Shown: positions 43,038 through 51,898 of the stretch, piece by piece
How positions within the stretch are numbered: the first letter of the stretch is position 1
Layout: every line of letters starts with the position of its first letter
Source of the DNA: JAHEEM01 sp036396795
GTDB lineage: Bacteria; Pseudomonadota; Gammaproteobacteria; Steroidobacterales; Rariloculaceae
DNA: 64,000 nucleotides
Assembly: GCA_036396795.1 (NCBI GenBank)
Contig: DASWKF010000134.1
Span: forward strand, 1-64,000
Direction of reading: 5' to 3'
Notes under the pieces: generated by a model
Databases searched by the model: none
Told to the model about the DNA's origin: nothing
The model's input: only the letters and a program-made list of their open reading frames with translations
Translations under genes and position numbers: made by a program

Positions 43038-44105
43038 CTAGCTGGGCCCGGCTGCGCGCACCGGGTTCGTCAGCGTGCCGATCTTCTCGATCGTGCAGAC
43101 GCTTTGATCGCCCGCATTTAGATAGACAGGCGGCGTGCGGCCCTCGCCCACGCCTCCCGGCGTGCCGGTGCCGATCAGATCCGCCGGCCCGAGCGTCGCG
43201 ATGTGCGACGCATAAGACACGAGATCGCGCACGGTATGCAGCATGAGCGCGGTGCTGGCATCCTGCATGGTCTCGCCGTTGAGGATGTAGCGAACGTTCA
43301 GGTTCTGCGGGTCGCCGACGAACGCGGCCGGAACCACGAACGGGCCGCTCGGGCCGAAAGTGTCGTGGCTCTTACCCATGAGCCAGTCGGAGCCGTAGCG
43401 CCCGTCAGCCCGATCTTCACGGTCGGACACGTCGACCATCGCCATGTAGCCGAAGACATAGTCCAAGGCGTCGTCGACCGCGACACGGCGCGTGGTCCTG
43501 CCGATCACCGCGACGAGCTCGCATTCATAGTCGATGTTCGTCCGCCCCGGCGGGAGGATGATCGGATCGCCGTTCGCCGTCAGGGCGGATTTCAATTTCG
43601 GGAACAGATAGGGATTCGGCCGCTGGTCATCGGCGTCGCGGGTCCATAGGCCGGGGATCCCCACCAGCACGCTTTCGTCGATGACGCTGGTGGTCCCGGA
43701 GGTGCGGCCGACGGCCGCCATCTCCTCGGCGTGCTCGACGTAATTGCGCGCCGCCATGAGGATGGCGTCCGGATCGGCGATCGGCGGCAGCGTCGTCACT
43801 TGCGAAAGCCGGTACGCGCCGCTCGGCGCCGCTTGCCGCGCTTGCGCCGCAAGGCTCGCGAGCCTGTTCGCGGTAGGCTGATCCCAGGCGACGATCAGTT
43901 CCTTCAGCGTCGGCGCAGCGATGCCCGCCCGCGCCAGATCGATCACCACGTCGTCGTCTACGACCATGCCGGCAAAAGTGCGCGCGCCCTGCTGGAACAT
44001 GCCGAGCTTGTAGGGAACCGTCGCGCTTTGCGCGCGGGCCGTCGCGGCGCCCAAGGACCCGGTGAGGACGGTCAGCGCCAGCAGCAAAGAAAATCTTCGT
44101 GTCAT
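43038..44105 (-). CDS. Exported fumarylacetoacetate hydrolase family protein
   Basis: The 355-residue protein carries a signal peptide (LLLALTVLTGSLGAATARA), which is unusual for this usually cytoplasmic family. The FAH core is present: LMAARNYVEHAEEM, PNIDYECELVAVIG-like segment (TNIDYECELVAVIGR), metal-site residues around YVFGYMAMVDVSDRE, and the closing TGTPGGVG. It would cleave C-C bonds or isomerise ring-cleavage products. It is 9 bp downstream of the DUF6152 gene and shares the strand with the tannase gene, suggesting an exported aromatic-degradation group. Confidence 0.86.
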   Translation of the reverse strand: MTRRFSLLLALTVLTGSLGAATARAQSATVPYKLGMFQQGARTFAGMVVDDDVVIDLARAGIAAPTLKELIVAWDQPTANRLASLAAQARQAAPSGAYRLSQVTTLPPIADPDAILMAARNYVEHAEEMAAVGRTSGTTSVIDESVLVGIPGLWTRDADDQRPNPYLFPKLKSALTANGDPIILPPGRTNIDYECELVAVIGRTTRRVAVDDALDYVFGYMAMVDVSDREDRADGRYGSDWLMGKSHDTFGPSGPFVVPAAFVGDPQNLNVRYILNGETMQDASTALMLHTVRDLVSYASHIATLGPADLIGTGTPGGVGEGRTPPVYLNAGDQSVCTIEKIGTLTNPVRAAGPS

Positions 44106-44114
44106 AGGTCGGCC

Positions 44115-44489
44115 TCAATCATCGACGTATTCGACTCCGTCGGCAGGACGGCGCAAATTGCGAATATAAAGCCTCGGCGAGTCGTCACGCGCCGGGTTGC
44201 CGACGACGACGACGCGGTCGCCTTGCCGGAAGGTGGTCGCCGTGATGCCCACCTCCTCCAGGTCTTCGGTGTCGTCCCATTCGAGCTCCCAGCGCTCAGT
44301 CGTCGAGCCGGCCGTAACGTCCAGCTCGATCGAAGCATGGGGATTGCGATAGTGGACCACCGCGATGACGCCTTCCATCGTGACGCGCTCGCCGCGGTGG
44401 TAGTGCGCCGAGATGGAGTGGTGCGCCGATAGCGGCGCACTGCCAAGGAACATGAGCGAGATCGCAACGCCAAACACCAACGTTTCCAT
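44115..44489 (-). CDS. Small exported DUF6152 family protein
   Basis: The 124-residue protein has a signal peptide ending APLSA, and then the family start HHSISAHYHRGERVTMEGVI followed by YRNPHASIELDV. It is similar in layout to the N-terminal domain of the protein at 30735-31763. The frame is open to 45284, but that part is antisense-phase to the tannase gene. The ATG at 44489 begins METLVFGV. It lies between the FAH and tannase genes on the same strand. Confidence 0.75.
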   Translation of the reverse strand: METLVFGVAISLMFLGSAPLSAHHSISAHYHRGERVTMEGVIAVVHYRNPHASIELDVTAGSTTERWELEWDDTEDLEEVGITATTFRQGDRVVVVGNPARDDSPRLYIRNLRRPADGVEYVDD

Positions 44490-44518
44490 TAGTTCTTCCG
44501 ATGCCAGCCGCGCGAGCG

Positions 44519-46039
44519 CTACGGCACCATGCATGAAAAATTCTCGGCTTCGTCGATGCTTCCCGTGCCGTCGTAACGCGCGACTTGCGGGTACGGACAA
44601 AGCGGCCGCGTGCGCGTGACGCGTCCGTTCTCGCGCAAGGTCGCGACGATCTCGGCCGGCGCGCGGCCGTGCTCGCGCCACTGCTCGAGCACGGCCAGCT
44701 CGTCGAACTCGTTCGGGCCGTGGCCGCCGCTGCAGTGCCCCATGCCGGGCACCATGTAGAGCCGCACACCTTCCTCGGCCCGCTGCTTGCCGAGCGTATC
44801 GAGGACCTGCTCGTAGTAGTCGATGGAGCCCAGCGGCGGAATGTTCTGGTCCGCCCAGCCGTGATAGATCAGCAAGCGCCCGCCCTGGCCGATGAAGGGC
44901 TGGAGGTCCGGCGAGATCGCCGCCAAAAGCCCGCCATCCGCGGCCCGCGCCTGGTCGAGATGCCCGGCGACGTTGATCGTGCGGAAATCCCAATCTTGAT
45001 CCGGAAACACGACGTGCTGAAACAGGCTGTGGTACATGTAGTGCGGCTGATTGCCGGCCACGGCGCCCCAGTGCATCTCGCTGCCGGGCTCCATTCCGGC
45101 GGTGAGGACCTCGCCCGTGCGCGGATCGACGATCGTCGCATAGATCTTGCGCGCCGCAACGACCTGCGGCTCCGTCAGACAGGCGCCCGTGTCGCTGCCC
45201 GTGCACTGCAAAACGCCCGGATCGAAGTCGCAGCCGACCGGATCGCTGATGAGACCGTCTTCGAGCCCATCGCGCCCGTCGCACATTTTCATCGCCGCCT
45301 CGTGAATCAGCGCGTACTTGGACTCCGGGATGAAGCTCTCCGGTGTCATGTGCGTTGCCTGCGCCATGCCGAGCGTCTGGAACGCGACGTCCGTGCGGTC
45401 GTAGCCGGGTGCGCCGGCGATGATGGCATCGAAGTCCGCAGGGTATCGCTGCGCTTCCACGAACGACTGCCGGCCGCCGCCCGAGCAGCCGTTGAAGTAC
45501 GAATAGCGCGGCTCACTGCCGTAGAGCGCGGCTACCGTCGCCTTGCCTTGCACGGCGGTCTCGTGCACGGCGCGATAACCGAAATCGATGAGCTTCTCGG
45601 GATGGCCGATCGCGAAGCTCGCATCGGCCGTCGTGTGGCCCGTGTCGGTCGAAGCCGTCGCGTAACCCCGCTGCACACCGTCGGCGAGCGCGGAATATTG
45701 AATCGATCCGCCCCAGCCGCCGTTGCCGACCGCGAGAAACTTGCCGTTCCAGCCCGCCGTCGGCAGCCAGACCTCGGTCCGTATGTCGGAGTCGGAGGTG
45801 GGCGCGATCGCCAGCGCGACGCGGCAGAATGCCGGAAGGCCCGCCGTGGCGAGGCCACCCGCGCCTTCGGGTGGCATGAATTTTCCGGCCGCGATGGGCC
45901 GCGCCATCGTGACCGTCGTGCGGGGAAGCGCCAGCGACGCGAGATTCTCGCAAGCTGCCGCCGATACCGCCGGCGCCTGCGCGTGCAGCGACGAGGCAAA
46001 CGACACGATAACGCCCGCGAGGATTGTTCTCATGGTCAT
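44519..46039 (-). CDS. Tannase/feruloyl esterase family hydrolase
   Basis: The 506-residue exported esterase has a signal peptide (LAGVIVSFASSLHA). The nucleophile elbow YFNGCSGGGRQSF has Ser in CSGGGRQ and the paired Cys. A lid region has FDAIIAGAPGYDRT. The catalytic Asp/His end is YHGWADQNIPP and VPGMGHCSGG, with the His-adjacent Cys that bonds to the nucleophile-side Cys as in fungal tannase. It hydrolyses aromatic ester bonds. An ATG two codons later is an equally good start. Confidence 0.9.
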   Translation of the reverse strand: MTMRTILAGVIVSFASSLHAQAPAVSAAACENLASLALPRTTVTMARPIAAGKFMPPEGAGGLATAGLPAFCRVALAIAPTSDSDIRTEVWLPTAGWNGKFLAVGNGGWGGSIQYSALADGVQRGYATASTDTGHTTADASFAIGHPEKLIDFGYRAVHETAVQGKATVAALYGSEPRYSYFNGCSGGGRQSFVEAQRYPADFDAIIAGAPGYDRTDVAFQTLGMAQATHMTPESFIPESKYALIHEAAMKMCDGRDGLEDGLISDPVGCDFDPGVLQCTGSDTGACLTEPQVVAARKIYATIVDPRTGEVLTAGMEPGSEMHWGAVAGNQPHYMYHSLFQHVVFPDQDWDFRTINVAGHLDQARAADGGLLAAISPDLQPFIGQGGRLLIYHGWADQNIPPLGSIDYYEQVLDTLGKQRAEEGVRLYMVPGMGHCSGGHGPNEFDELAVLEQWREHGRAPAEIVATLRENGRVTRTRPLCPYPQVARYDGTGSIDEAENFSCMVP

Positions 46040-46107
46040 GCTCCTTCCGGCGGCTCAAATGCGCGGCAAGACAACCTCAAGATACTAAGTTCAAATGCCC
46101 GGGCTGG

Positions 46108-47688
46108 CTAGCTCATCGCCGGAGGCTCGCCGGGGCCGCAGCTCGCGGCCCGCGGCAACGCCCGTTCCGACTGGAGCCAGCGCCGCGCCGCGCGAATCGC
46201 GGGCTGCTCGGCGAGCGGCAGGCCACGCTCGGCCGCGGACACGGCCTCGTCGGGCCGTATCGGCCCTGTGTGGATGCGGCCGTGCCGGTCGCTGGTACTG
46301 GCGACGGCGAGAATCAGCGCGGCGCCGTCGATGAGCGGAAAGGTTCGCGTTCCCGTGGTCGCCCCGCGCGTCGCTTCGCCGAAGCTGCGCGCCGGCGGCC
46401 GCGCGGCGAAGGCCGCGGCGATGATCTCGGCGGCACTCGCGGTCTCGTCGTCGGTCACGACGGCCACCGGGGCGTCCGCCCGGCGCAGCCGATAGGGCTC
46501 ACCGCGCACACGCAATTGCACATAGTCGCCGAGACCGGCCCTGCCGCCGTCGTACCAGAAACGCCTGCGCTCGCCGTTCGGCCGCACCGATACGCCGGCA
46601 TTGCCGTCCCCGAGCAACGGCCCGAGGCCCACGAGCATGGGCCAGAGATTACCGCCCGAGTTATCGCGCAGATCGACGATCCAGCCGCAAGCCGCGCGCG
46701 CGTCGAGCTCGGCGATCAGGTCTTGAAGCCGCTCCGCAAACTCGACGCGATCCATGTGCGAGCCGCCGGCAATCCCCGGCAGCCTGAGATAGCCGACCGA
46801 TCCCGCAAGCAGCTCGCCGCGCGGCTCGACCGGCGGGCGGCTCGTGCGCGCGTTCTCCACCGGAGATTCTGCGAGTGCCTCCATCTGCTCCGCGGTCATG
46901 AAGTGGCTGTGCCCGTCGCCGAGCGCGCCGAGCGCATAGCGCAGCGCCAGATAGCCGTCCGCCGGCGTGACGGCGCCGCGCGCCTGCCGCATGACGGCGG
47001 CGCGATATGCGGGCCAGTCGAGCTCCGCGCGCACGAAGGCGTGCTCCTCTATGACCGAAAGCGCATACGCGATGTAGCGCGAGGCCGCCGGTGACGGCGC
47101 GGGCAGCGTTTGCGTGTCGACGATCTCCACCCTGAAGTCGTCGAACCAGGCATGGCCCTCGCCCGTGAGCTCTCCGCCGAAAGAGAACTCCGTCGCCGGC
47201 GGGGCCAGCGGTGCCTCGATCTCCAGGCGCGACCATTCGCTTCCACGCGCCGGGCGCGCCTCTTCGGTCCGATCGATGTAAAGGAGCCTGCCATCGTCGG
47301 CGACCCGAACGCGAAGCGCAGCCGCGCCGATCGCATCCGGGCTGCTTTTTACGTAGGCACTCACACGCACGCGATCACCGCGAATGCTTCGAGGGTCGAG
47401 CTCCTGGGAAAAGCGGCCGCGGCCGCCGGCTGCTCGTGAAACGACGCGCAGGCTGTGCGCCCCGCTGCGTTTGGTCGCCGCATCGAGCTCGATCGCGACG
47501 TCCTGATCCTGCACCCGCCAACCTGGGATGGATTCGGCGCTTGCCTCGGCCGCGGCGGGGGCCGGCGTGTCGAAATCCAGATTGAGCTGAGCGCCCGCCG
47601 GCGCGCACATCAGCACCGAGGCGGCTATCAGTGAGAGAGCGCGACGAAGGCGCCGCAATGCTGGTGAAATTAAGCATACCTTGGGCAC
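46108..47688 (-). CDS. Exported S41 family peptidase
   Basis: The 526-residue protein starts with GTG at 47688 and a signal peptide (LSLIAASVLMCAPAGAQ). Residues about 35-190 form a beta-rich, carbohydrate-binding-like domain (GAHSLRVVSRAAGGRGRFSQ, EGHAWFDDFRVEIV). The C-terminal S41 (tail-specific protease) domain has VGYLRLPGIAGG, WIVDLRDNSGGNLWPM and the nucleophile region VTDDETASAAEIIAAAF. The same minus frame stays open to 49470 behind the amidase gene; this part is not coding. It is divergent from the amidase. Confidence 0.85.
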   Translation of the reverse strand: MPKVCLISPALRRLRRALSLIAASVLMCAPAGAQLNLDFDTPAPAAAEASAESIPGWRVQDQDVAIELDAATKRSGAHSLRVVSRAAGGRGRFSQELDPRSIRGDRVRVSAYVKSSPDAIGAAALRVRVADDGRLLYIDRTEEARPARGSEWSRLEIEAPLAPPATEFSFGGELTGEGHAWFDDFRVEIVDTQTLPAPSPAASRYIAYALSVIEEHAFVRAELDWPAYRAAVMRQARGAVTPADGYLALRYALGALGDGHSHFMTAEQMEALAESPVENARTSRPPVEPRGELLAGSVGYLRLPGIAGGSHMDRVEFAERLQDLIAELDARAACGWIVDLRDNSGGNLWPMLVGLGPLLGDGNAGVSVRPNGERRRFWYDGGRAGLGDYVQLRVRGEPYRLRRADAPVAVVTDDETASAAEIIAAAFAARPPARSFGEATRGATTGTRTFPLIDGAALILAVASTSDRHGRIHTGPIRPDEAVSAAERGLPLAEQPAIRAARRWLQSERALPRAASCGPGEPPAMS

Positions 47689-47772
47689 ATCGAAAGTATA
47701 CGGTCGCGGCAGCGATAGGTTCCATCGTGCCCCAAACCGGTAGAATGACCCGAGCTGGAACGACGCTCTACG

Positions 47773-49509
47773 ATGACGCCAAGAAACCTCCTCGTTTGCT
47801 CGGCCCTTGCGGCAGCCGCCGTCCTCAGCGCATGCGAGATGAATGTCGACGGCGGCGGGCAACGCGCAGTGCAAGCCGCAGCGTTCGACATCGTCGAGGC
47901 CACGATCCCCGAGATGCAGCAAGCGATGGAAGAAGGTCGCCTGACCTCTGAAGAGCTGCTGCAGCGCTATATGACGCGGATCGCATACTACGAGAACCTG
48001 CTGAACCCGACGATCACCGTCAACCCGAATGCGCTCGCAGCCGCCGCGCGGCTCGATGCCGAGCGCGCGGCGGGCCGGATTCGCGGGCCGCTGCACGGCA
48101 TCCCGATCGCGCTCAAGGACAACATCCATACGACCGATATGCCGACGACCGGAGGAGCGCTCGCATTCGAGGGGTTGCTGCCGCCATACGACGCAACGCT
48201 CACGCAGAATTTGCGCGAGGCCGGCGCGGTCATCATCGCCAAGACGGTCATGACCGAGCTCGCCAACTGGGTCGCCGGCGATCCGTTCAGCATGCCCGCG
48301 AACTACAGCTCGCTCGGCGGCTACGGCTTCAATCCCTACGATCCTCGGCGCGACCCGCGGCCCGGCGTCGGCGACGGCATGCCGGTGCTGTCGACCGGCG
48401 GATCGAGCTCCGGCATCGGCACGACCGCGAATCTCTGGGCCGCCAACGTCGGCACCGAGACCTCGGGCTCGATTCTGTCGCCGTCGGGTCAGACCATGCT
48501 CGTCGGCATCAAGCCGACCGTCGGGCGCGTGAGCCGCTACGGCATCATTCCGATCACGGCCGATCAGGATACCGCCGGGCCGATGGCGAGAACGGTTACC
48601 GACGCCGCGATTCTGCTCGGCGTGCTCGAAGGCTCCGCACCCGACCCGAACGACCCGGCAGCGGGCCGCTGCGAGCGGCCGGCCGACGGCGACTACACGG
48701 TCTTTCTCGACGCCGACAGCCTGCATGGCGCGCGCATCGGCGTCCCGCGCGCCGGCTTCATCGAGAGCACGGCGGTGCCGGGCGCCGAGAATCCCCGCGG
48801 CGGGCTGAACGCCGATCAGGTCGCGCTCATGAACGAGGCCGTCGCGGTGCTGCGGCGCGAAGGCGCGATCGTCGTCGACCCAGCCGAGATCCCGAGCGTC
48901 GTCGATCCCGACCCCGAGCGTAACTACTTCCGTTGGAACATCTGTGCGAGCGAAGCCGCGACACGCGGCAACGACTCGCATTGCTCGATCGTGTTCAAGT
49001 ACGGCATGAAGCGCGACTTCAACGCCTGGCTCGCCTCGCTGGGTGACGGCGCGCCGGTGGCAACGCTCACGGAGCTTCGCACCTGGAACCGCGAGCACGC
49101 ATCGCTTGGAACGCTCAAATACGAGCAGGCGCTGCTCGATATCTCGGACGAAATCGACATCGAGGCCGATCGCGCGCGCTACGAGGCGGATCGCGCCAAG
49201 GACATCGAGCTCACGGGCCCGCACGGGATCGACGCGGCGCTCGCGGAGCACGATCTCGACGCGCTGCTGTTTCCGCTGAACCGCGGCGCGAACATCGCCG
49301 CGCGACCGGGCTACCCGAGCGTGATCGTGCCTTTCGGCATGGCCGAAAATGCCGCCGAGCCGCCGTTTCCGGACGGATTCGATGCGCGACCCGCGCCTTT
49401 CGGTGTCAGCTTCAGCGGCCCCGCCTGCAGCGAGCCGCGCCTGATCGGCCTGGCCTACGATTTCGAGCAAGCGACGCGGCGACGGCTGCCGCCGCCTGGC
49501 GCGCCGTAA
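47773..49509 (+). CDS. Amidase-signature family lipoprotein
   Basis: The 578-residue protein has a lipobox AAAAVLSAC (Cys21). The amidase signature triad is complete: catalytic Lys in GIPIALKDNIHT, cis-Ser in LSTGGSSSGIG and nucleophile Ser in GTETSGSILSPSG. A late insertion (NICASEAATRGNDSHCSIVF) has two Cys. These enzymes cleave amide bonds of small molecules or peptides in the periplasm. It is divergent from the S41 peptidase. Confidence 0.9.
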   Translation: MTPRNLLVCSALAAAAVLSACEMNVDGGGQRAVQAAAFDIVEATIPEMQQAMEEGRLTSEELLQRYMTRIAYYENLLNPTITVNPNALAAAARLDAERAAGRIRGPLHGIPIALKDNIHTTDMPTTGGALAFEGLLPPYDATLTQNLREAGAVIIAKTVMTELANWVAGDPFSMPANYSSLGGYGFNPYDPRRDPRPGVGDGMPVLSTGGSSSGIGTTANLWAANVGTETSGSILSPSGQTMLVGIKPTVGRVSRYGIIPITADQDTAGPMARTVTDAAILLGVLEGSAPDPNDPAAGRCERPADGDYTVFLDADSLHGARIGVPRAGFIESTAVPGAENPRGGLNADQVALMNEAVAVLRREGAIVVDPAEIPSVVDPDPERNYFRWNICASEAATRGNDSHCSIVFKYGMKRDFNAWLASLGDGAPVATLTELRTWNREHASLGTLKYEQALLDISDEIDIEADRARYEADRAKDIELTGPHGIDAALAEHDLDALLFPLNRGANIAARPGYPSVIVPFGMAENAAEPPFPDGFDARPAPFGVSFSGPACSEPRLIGLAYDFEQATRRRLPPPGAP

Positions 49510-49668
49510 AAGACGCGCTGAGACCGTCGTCTCGAGGGCTTTTACCTTTTGTACTCAACGTGTTACGGTAATATCAGCCTACCGCGTTCCCGTCCCTGCA
49601 CGCCGACATCGACCCGAGCGCCGCGGTTGCCCCTGACGCCAGGTGGCGCTATCAACTCACGCAACTCG
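49510..49668 (+). other. Intergenic region with a possible weak terminator
   Basis: After the amidase stop, a small stem GAGAC/GTCTC (about 49520-49534) is followed by GGGCTTTTACCTTTT. It could end transcription of the amidase gene. A TACGGTAATAT stretch near 49562 could be a -10 for the FKBP gene. Confidence 0.35.
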
Positions 49669-50178
49669 ATGAAAATCATGAGTCGACTTCAACCAGGCAA
49701 GCTCGCACTCATCGTTCTGGGCACCACCTTGCTGGCGCACGGCGGATTCGCTCAAGAGGAGGAATCAGTGATAGAAACCGGCAAGACGGTGGGATTCGAA
49801 TACACGTTGAGCCTCAGCGACGGCACGGTCGTCGAGAGCAACGTCGGCGGGGATGCCTTCAGCTACGTGCACGGCGAGCGGCAAATCCTCCCCGCCCTCG
49901 AGGAGGCTCTCGTCGGCTTGGCCGTGGACGATACCAAGCAGGTCACGCTCGAGCCCGACGATGCCTACGGCGAGGTGAATCCGGAAGCATTCCAGGAAGT
50001 GCCCATTGCGCAGATCCCTGAGGACGCCCGTGTCGCCGGAACGATACTCGGCGCAGAGGGCTATGACGGCCCGATACGCGTGCACGAGGTCCGCGACGAT
50101 ACGATCGTCCTGGATTTCAACAGCCTGCTTGCCGGCAAGACGCTGACCTTCGACATTCGCATCGTCTCGCTCGACTGA
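49669..50178 (+). CDS. Exported FKBP-type (SlyD-like) peptidyl-prolyl isomerase
   Basis: The 169-residue protein has a signal peptide (LALIVLGTTLLAHGGFAQ). The FKBP fold reads GKTVGFEYTLSLSDGTVVES, FSYVHGERQILPALEEALVG, then the insert-in-flap domain PDDAYGEVNPEAFQEVP. SlyD proteins are normally cytosolic and end in a His-rich tail; this one has a signal peptide and no such tail, so it is probably a periplasmic foldase. The start was taken as MKIMSRL. Confidence 0.85.
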   Translation: MKIMSRLQPGKLALIVLGTTLLAHGGFAQEEESVIETGKTVGFEYTLSLSDGTVVESNVGGDAFSYVHGERQILPALEEALVGLAVDDTKQVTLEPDDAYGEVNPEAFQEVPIAQIPEDARVAGTILGAEGYDGPIRVHEVRDDTIVLDFNSLLAGKTLTFDIRIVSLD

Positions 50179-50219
50179 AGGCGCGGATTCTTCGCAACGT
50201 AGCAACGCCAGGAGCTTCA

Positions 50220-50483
50220 ATGACGGCGCAGACCCGAGAGGAGAGCAAGTTCGAGCTGGTTTCGGTCGATCGTTGTCAGCCGCCCAGCGGCAATGACGGC
50301 GACGACTGGTATTGCTACAGGATCAATCGAGACGACAACACGATCACCGGCTATCGGCGCGGCAGCTTGAGGGCGGTGAAGCGCGAAGCTCAACTGATCG
50401 TGGTAGGGCTCAACGAGCGCCGTGACGGCAAGCGAAAGGCCGCTGCGCTGAAAACACACTCCGGCCAGCGCGCGAAGAGCTAG
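50220..50483 (+). CDS. Conserved small hypothetical protein
   Basis: The 87-residue soluble protein has a central DDWYCYRINRDDNTITGYRR and then GSLRAVKREAQLIVVGLNER, with a basic C-terminus. It looks like a small conserved cytosolic protein, possibly nucleic-acid binding because of its charge; no family name is recalled. GGAG lies before the ATG. Its end overlaps the convergent SSS transporter gene by 4 bp. Confidence 0.6.
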   Translation: MTAQTREESKFELVSVDRCQPPSGNDGDDWYCYRINRDDNTITGYRRGSLRAVKREAQLIVVGLNERRDGKRKAAALKTHSGQRAKS

Positions 50484-51898
50484 AGCCGCCTTTCAGGCAA
50501 GAGACGTTCCAGCCACGGCCGCGAAAGCTCGAACACGAGCACGCCCGCGAGCATTCCGGGCATGCCTTCGTAGACCATGTCCTGCCAGCCGAGCCCGCGC
50601 CATGCGAGCGCGGTGCACAGGCCGACGAGGATCATTGCGACGGCCAGCGCCTGAGTCACCTGGTGTCCGCGCGCATAGATGAACAGCAACGGCCCGAAAG
50701 CGCTTGCAAGAGCGGACCAGGCGAAGATCACGAGACTGAACACGCTCTGAGTCCCATAGACGGCAATCGCCAGCGCGAGCAACACGACCAGCAAGGTCAC
50801 GGCCTTGAGCTCCAGGGGACGTTCTATACGTTGCGGCAGGAGATCGTGTGTCAGTGCTGAGGAGCAGCTCAAGACCAGCGAGTCCGCCGTCGACATCGTC
50901 GCGGCAAAGATTCCGGCGATGACGACGCCGACGAAAACCGGCGGCAGCAGCTCGACGGCCATCATCGGCAAGGCCAGCTCCGGATCGAGCGTCTCAAGCT
51001 CGGGCAACAACAATCGCGACAGCAGGCCGACACACGCGGCCATGCCGTAGAACAGCGTAAAAAACCCATAGTAGTAGACGCGTGCGCGAGCAAGCGAGTT
51101 GGGATCGTTCAGTGCCATGAACCGGACCATGATATGCGGCTGGCCGATCACGCTCATGCCGGCAAACATCCAGCCGACGACGAACAGCAGCATGCCCGCC
51201 GCGCCCGGCAGCAGAAGATCGGGAGGGAACGGATCGAGGTAGCCGGGAACCCTAGACAAGCCCGCGACCGCGCTCCCGACCCCACCCACCGTCGCCAGCC
51301 CGATCGCCAGCATCGCCCCCATCGCGACGAACATGACGACGGATTGGGCCACGTCGGTCCAGATCGACGCGCGCATGCCGCCCGCGAGGCAATAGGCCGC
51401 GACGATCGCGGCGACGATCAACGCGCCGCTCCTGGGATCCCAGCCGAACAGCGCTTGCAAGGCCTTGCCGCCGGCATTGAGCTGGGCCGCGGCATAGGTG
51501 CCCAGAAAAACCAGCGTCAGTATCGCGATGATTCGTCGCAGAACCGCGTGCTCGGTGCCCCACCAGCGGGCGAGGACGCCCGCGAACGTAACCTCACCTC
51601 GCCTTTCGGTGAACCGCCGCAAGCGCTCGTGCACGACCAGCGACATCAGGAAATCGCCGACGACCCAGCCGAGCATCAGCCACAGAGATGCGATACCCAC
51701 GGCGAAAGTGAATCCGATGAGACCGATGAACATGAAGCCCGAGTTGTTGGTCGCGACCGCGGACAGACCGACGAAAGCCGGCGGGACCGACTGGCTGCAC
51801 AGATAGTAGTCCGCCTTGGTGCCGCGGCTGTAGGCGGCCGAGCTGATACCGACGACCACGAACAATGCCAAGGCCAGGGTGAAGCTGGCCAGCATCAT
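50480..51898 (-). CDS. Sodium:solute symporter (SSS family), probable osmolyte transporter
   Basis: The 472-residue protein has about 12-13 TM helices. The SSS signature region VPPAFVGLSAVATNNSGFMF and GVVIAGIFAATMSTADSLVL (the Na2-site helix) are clear. As the last gene of the ect operon (4-bp overlap with ectD), it probably takes up ectoine, hydroxyectoine or proline with Na+. This substrate is inferred from context. Confidence 0.86.
   Translation of the reverse strand: MMLASFTLALALFVVVGISSAAYSRGTKADYYLCSQSVPPAFVGLSAVATNNSGFMFIGLIGFTFAVGIASLWLMLGWVVGDFLMSLVVHERLRRFTERRGEVTFAGVLARWWGTEHAVLRRIIAILTLVFLGTYAAAQLNAGGKALQALFGWDPRSGALIVAAIVAAYCLAGGMRASIWTDVAQSVVMFVAMGAMLAIGLATVGGVGSAVAGLSRVPGYLDPFPPDLLLPGAAGMLLFVVGWMFAGMSVIGQPHIMVRFMALNDPNSLARARVYYYGFFTLFYGMAACVGLLSRLLLPELETLDPELALPMMAVELLPPVFVGVVIAGIFAATMSTADSLVLSCSSALTHDLLPQRIERPLELKAVTLLVVLLALAIAVYGTQSVFSLVIFAWSALASAFGPLLFIYARGHQVTQALAVAMILVGLCTALAWRGLGWQDMVYEGMPGMLAGVLVFELSRPWLERLLPERRL

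Noticed and set aside
44585..46111. 508-codon plus-strand frame
   Set aside because: Antisense to the tannase gene; charged, low-complexity composition typical of GC-rich shadows.
47689..49470. Very long minus-strand open frame continuing the S41 peptidase frame to 1120 codons
   Set aside because: It is antisense to the well-supported amidase gene. High GC keeps antisense frames open, and the signal peptide places the true start near 47688.
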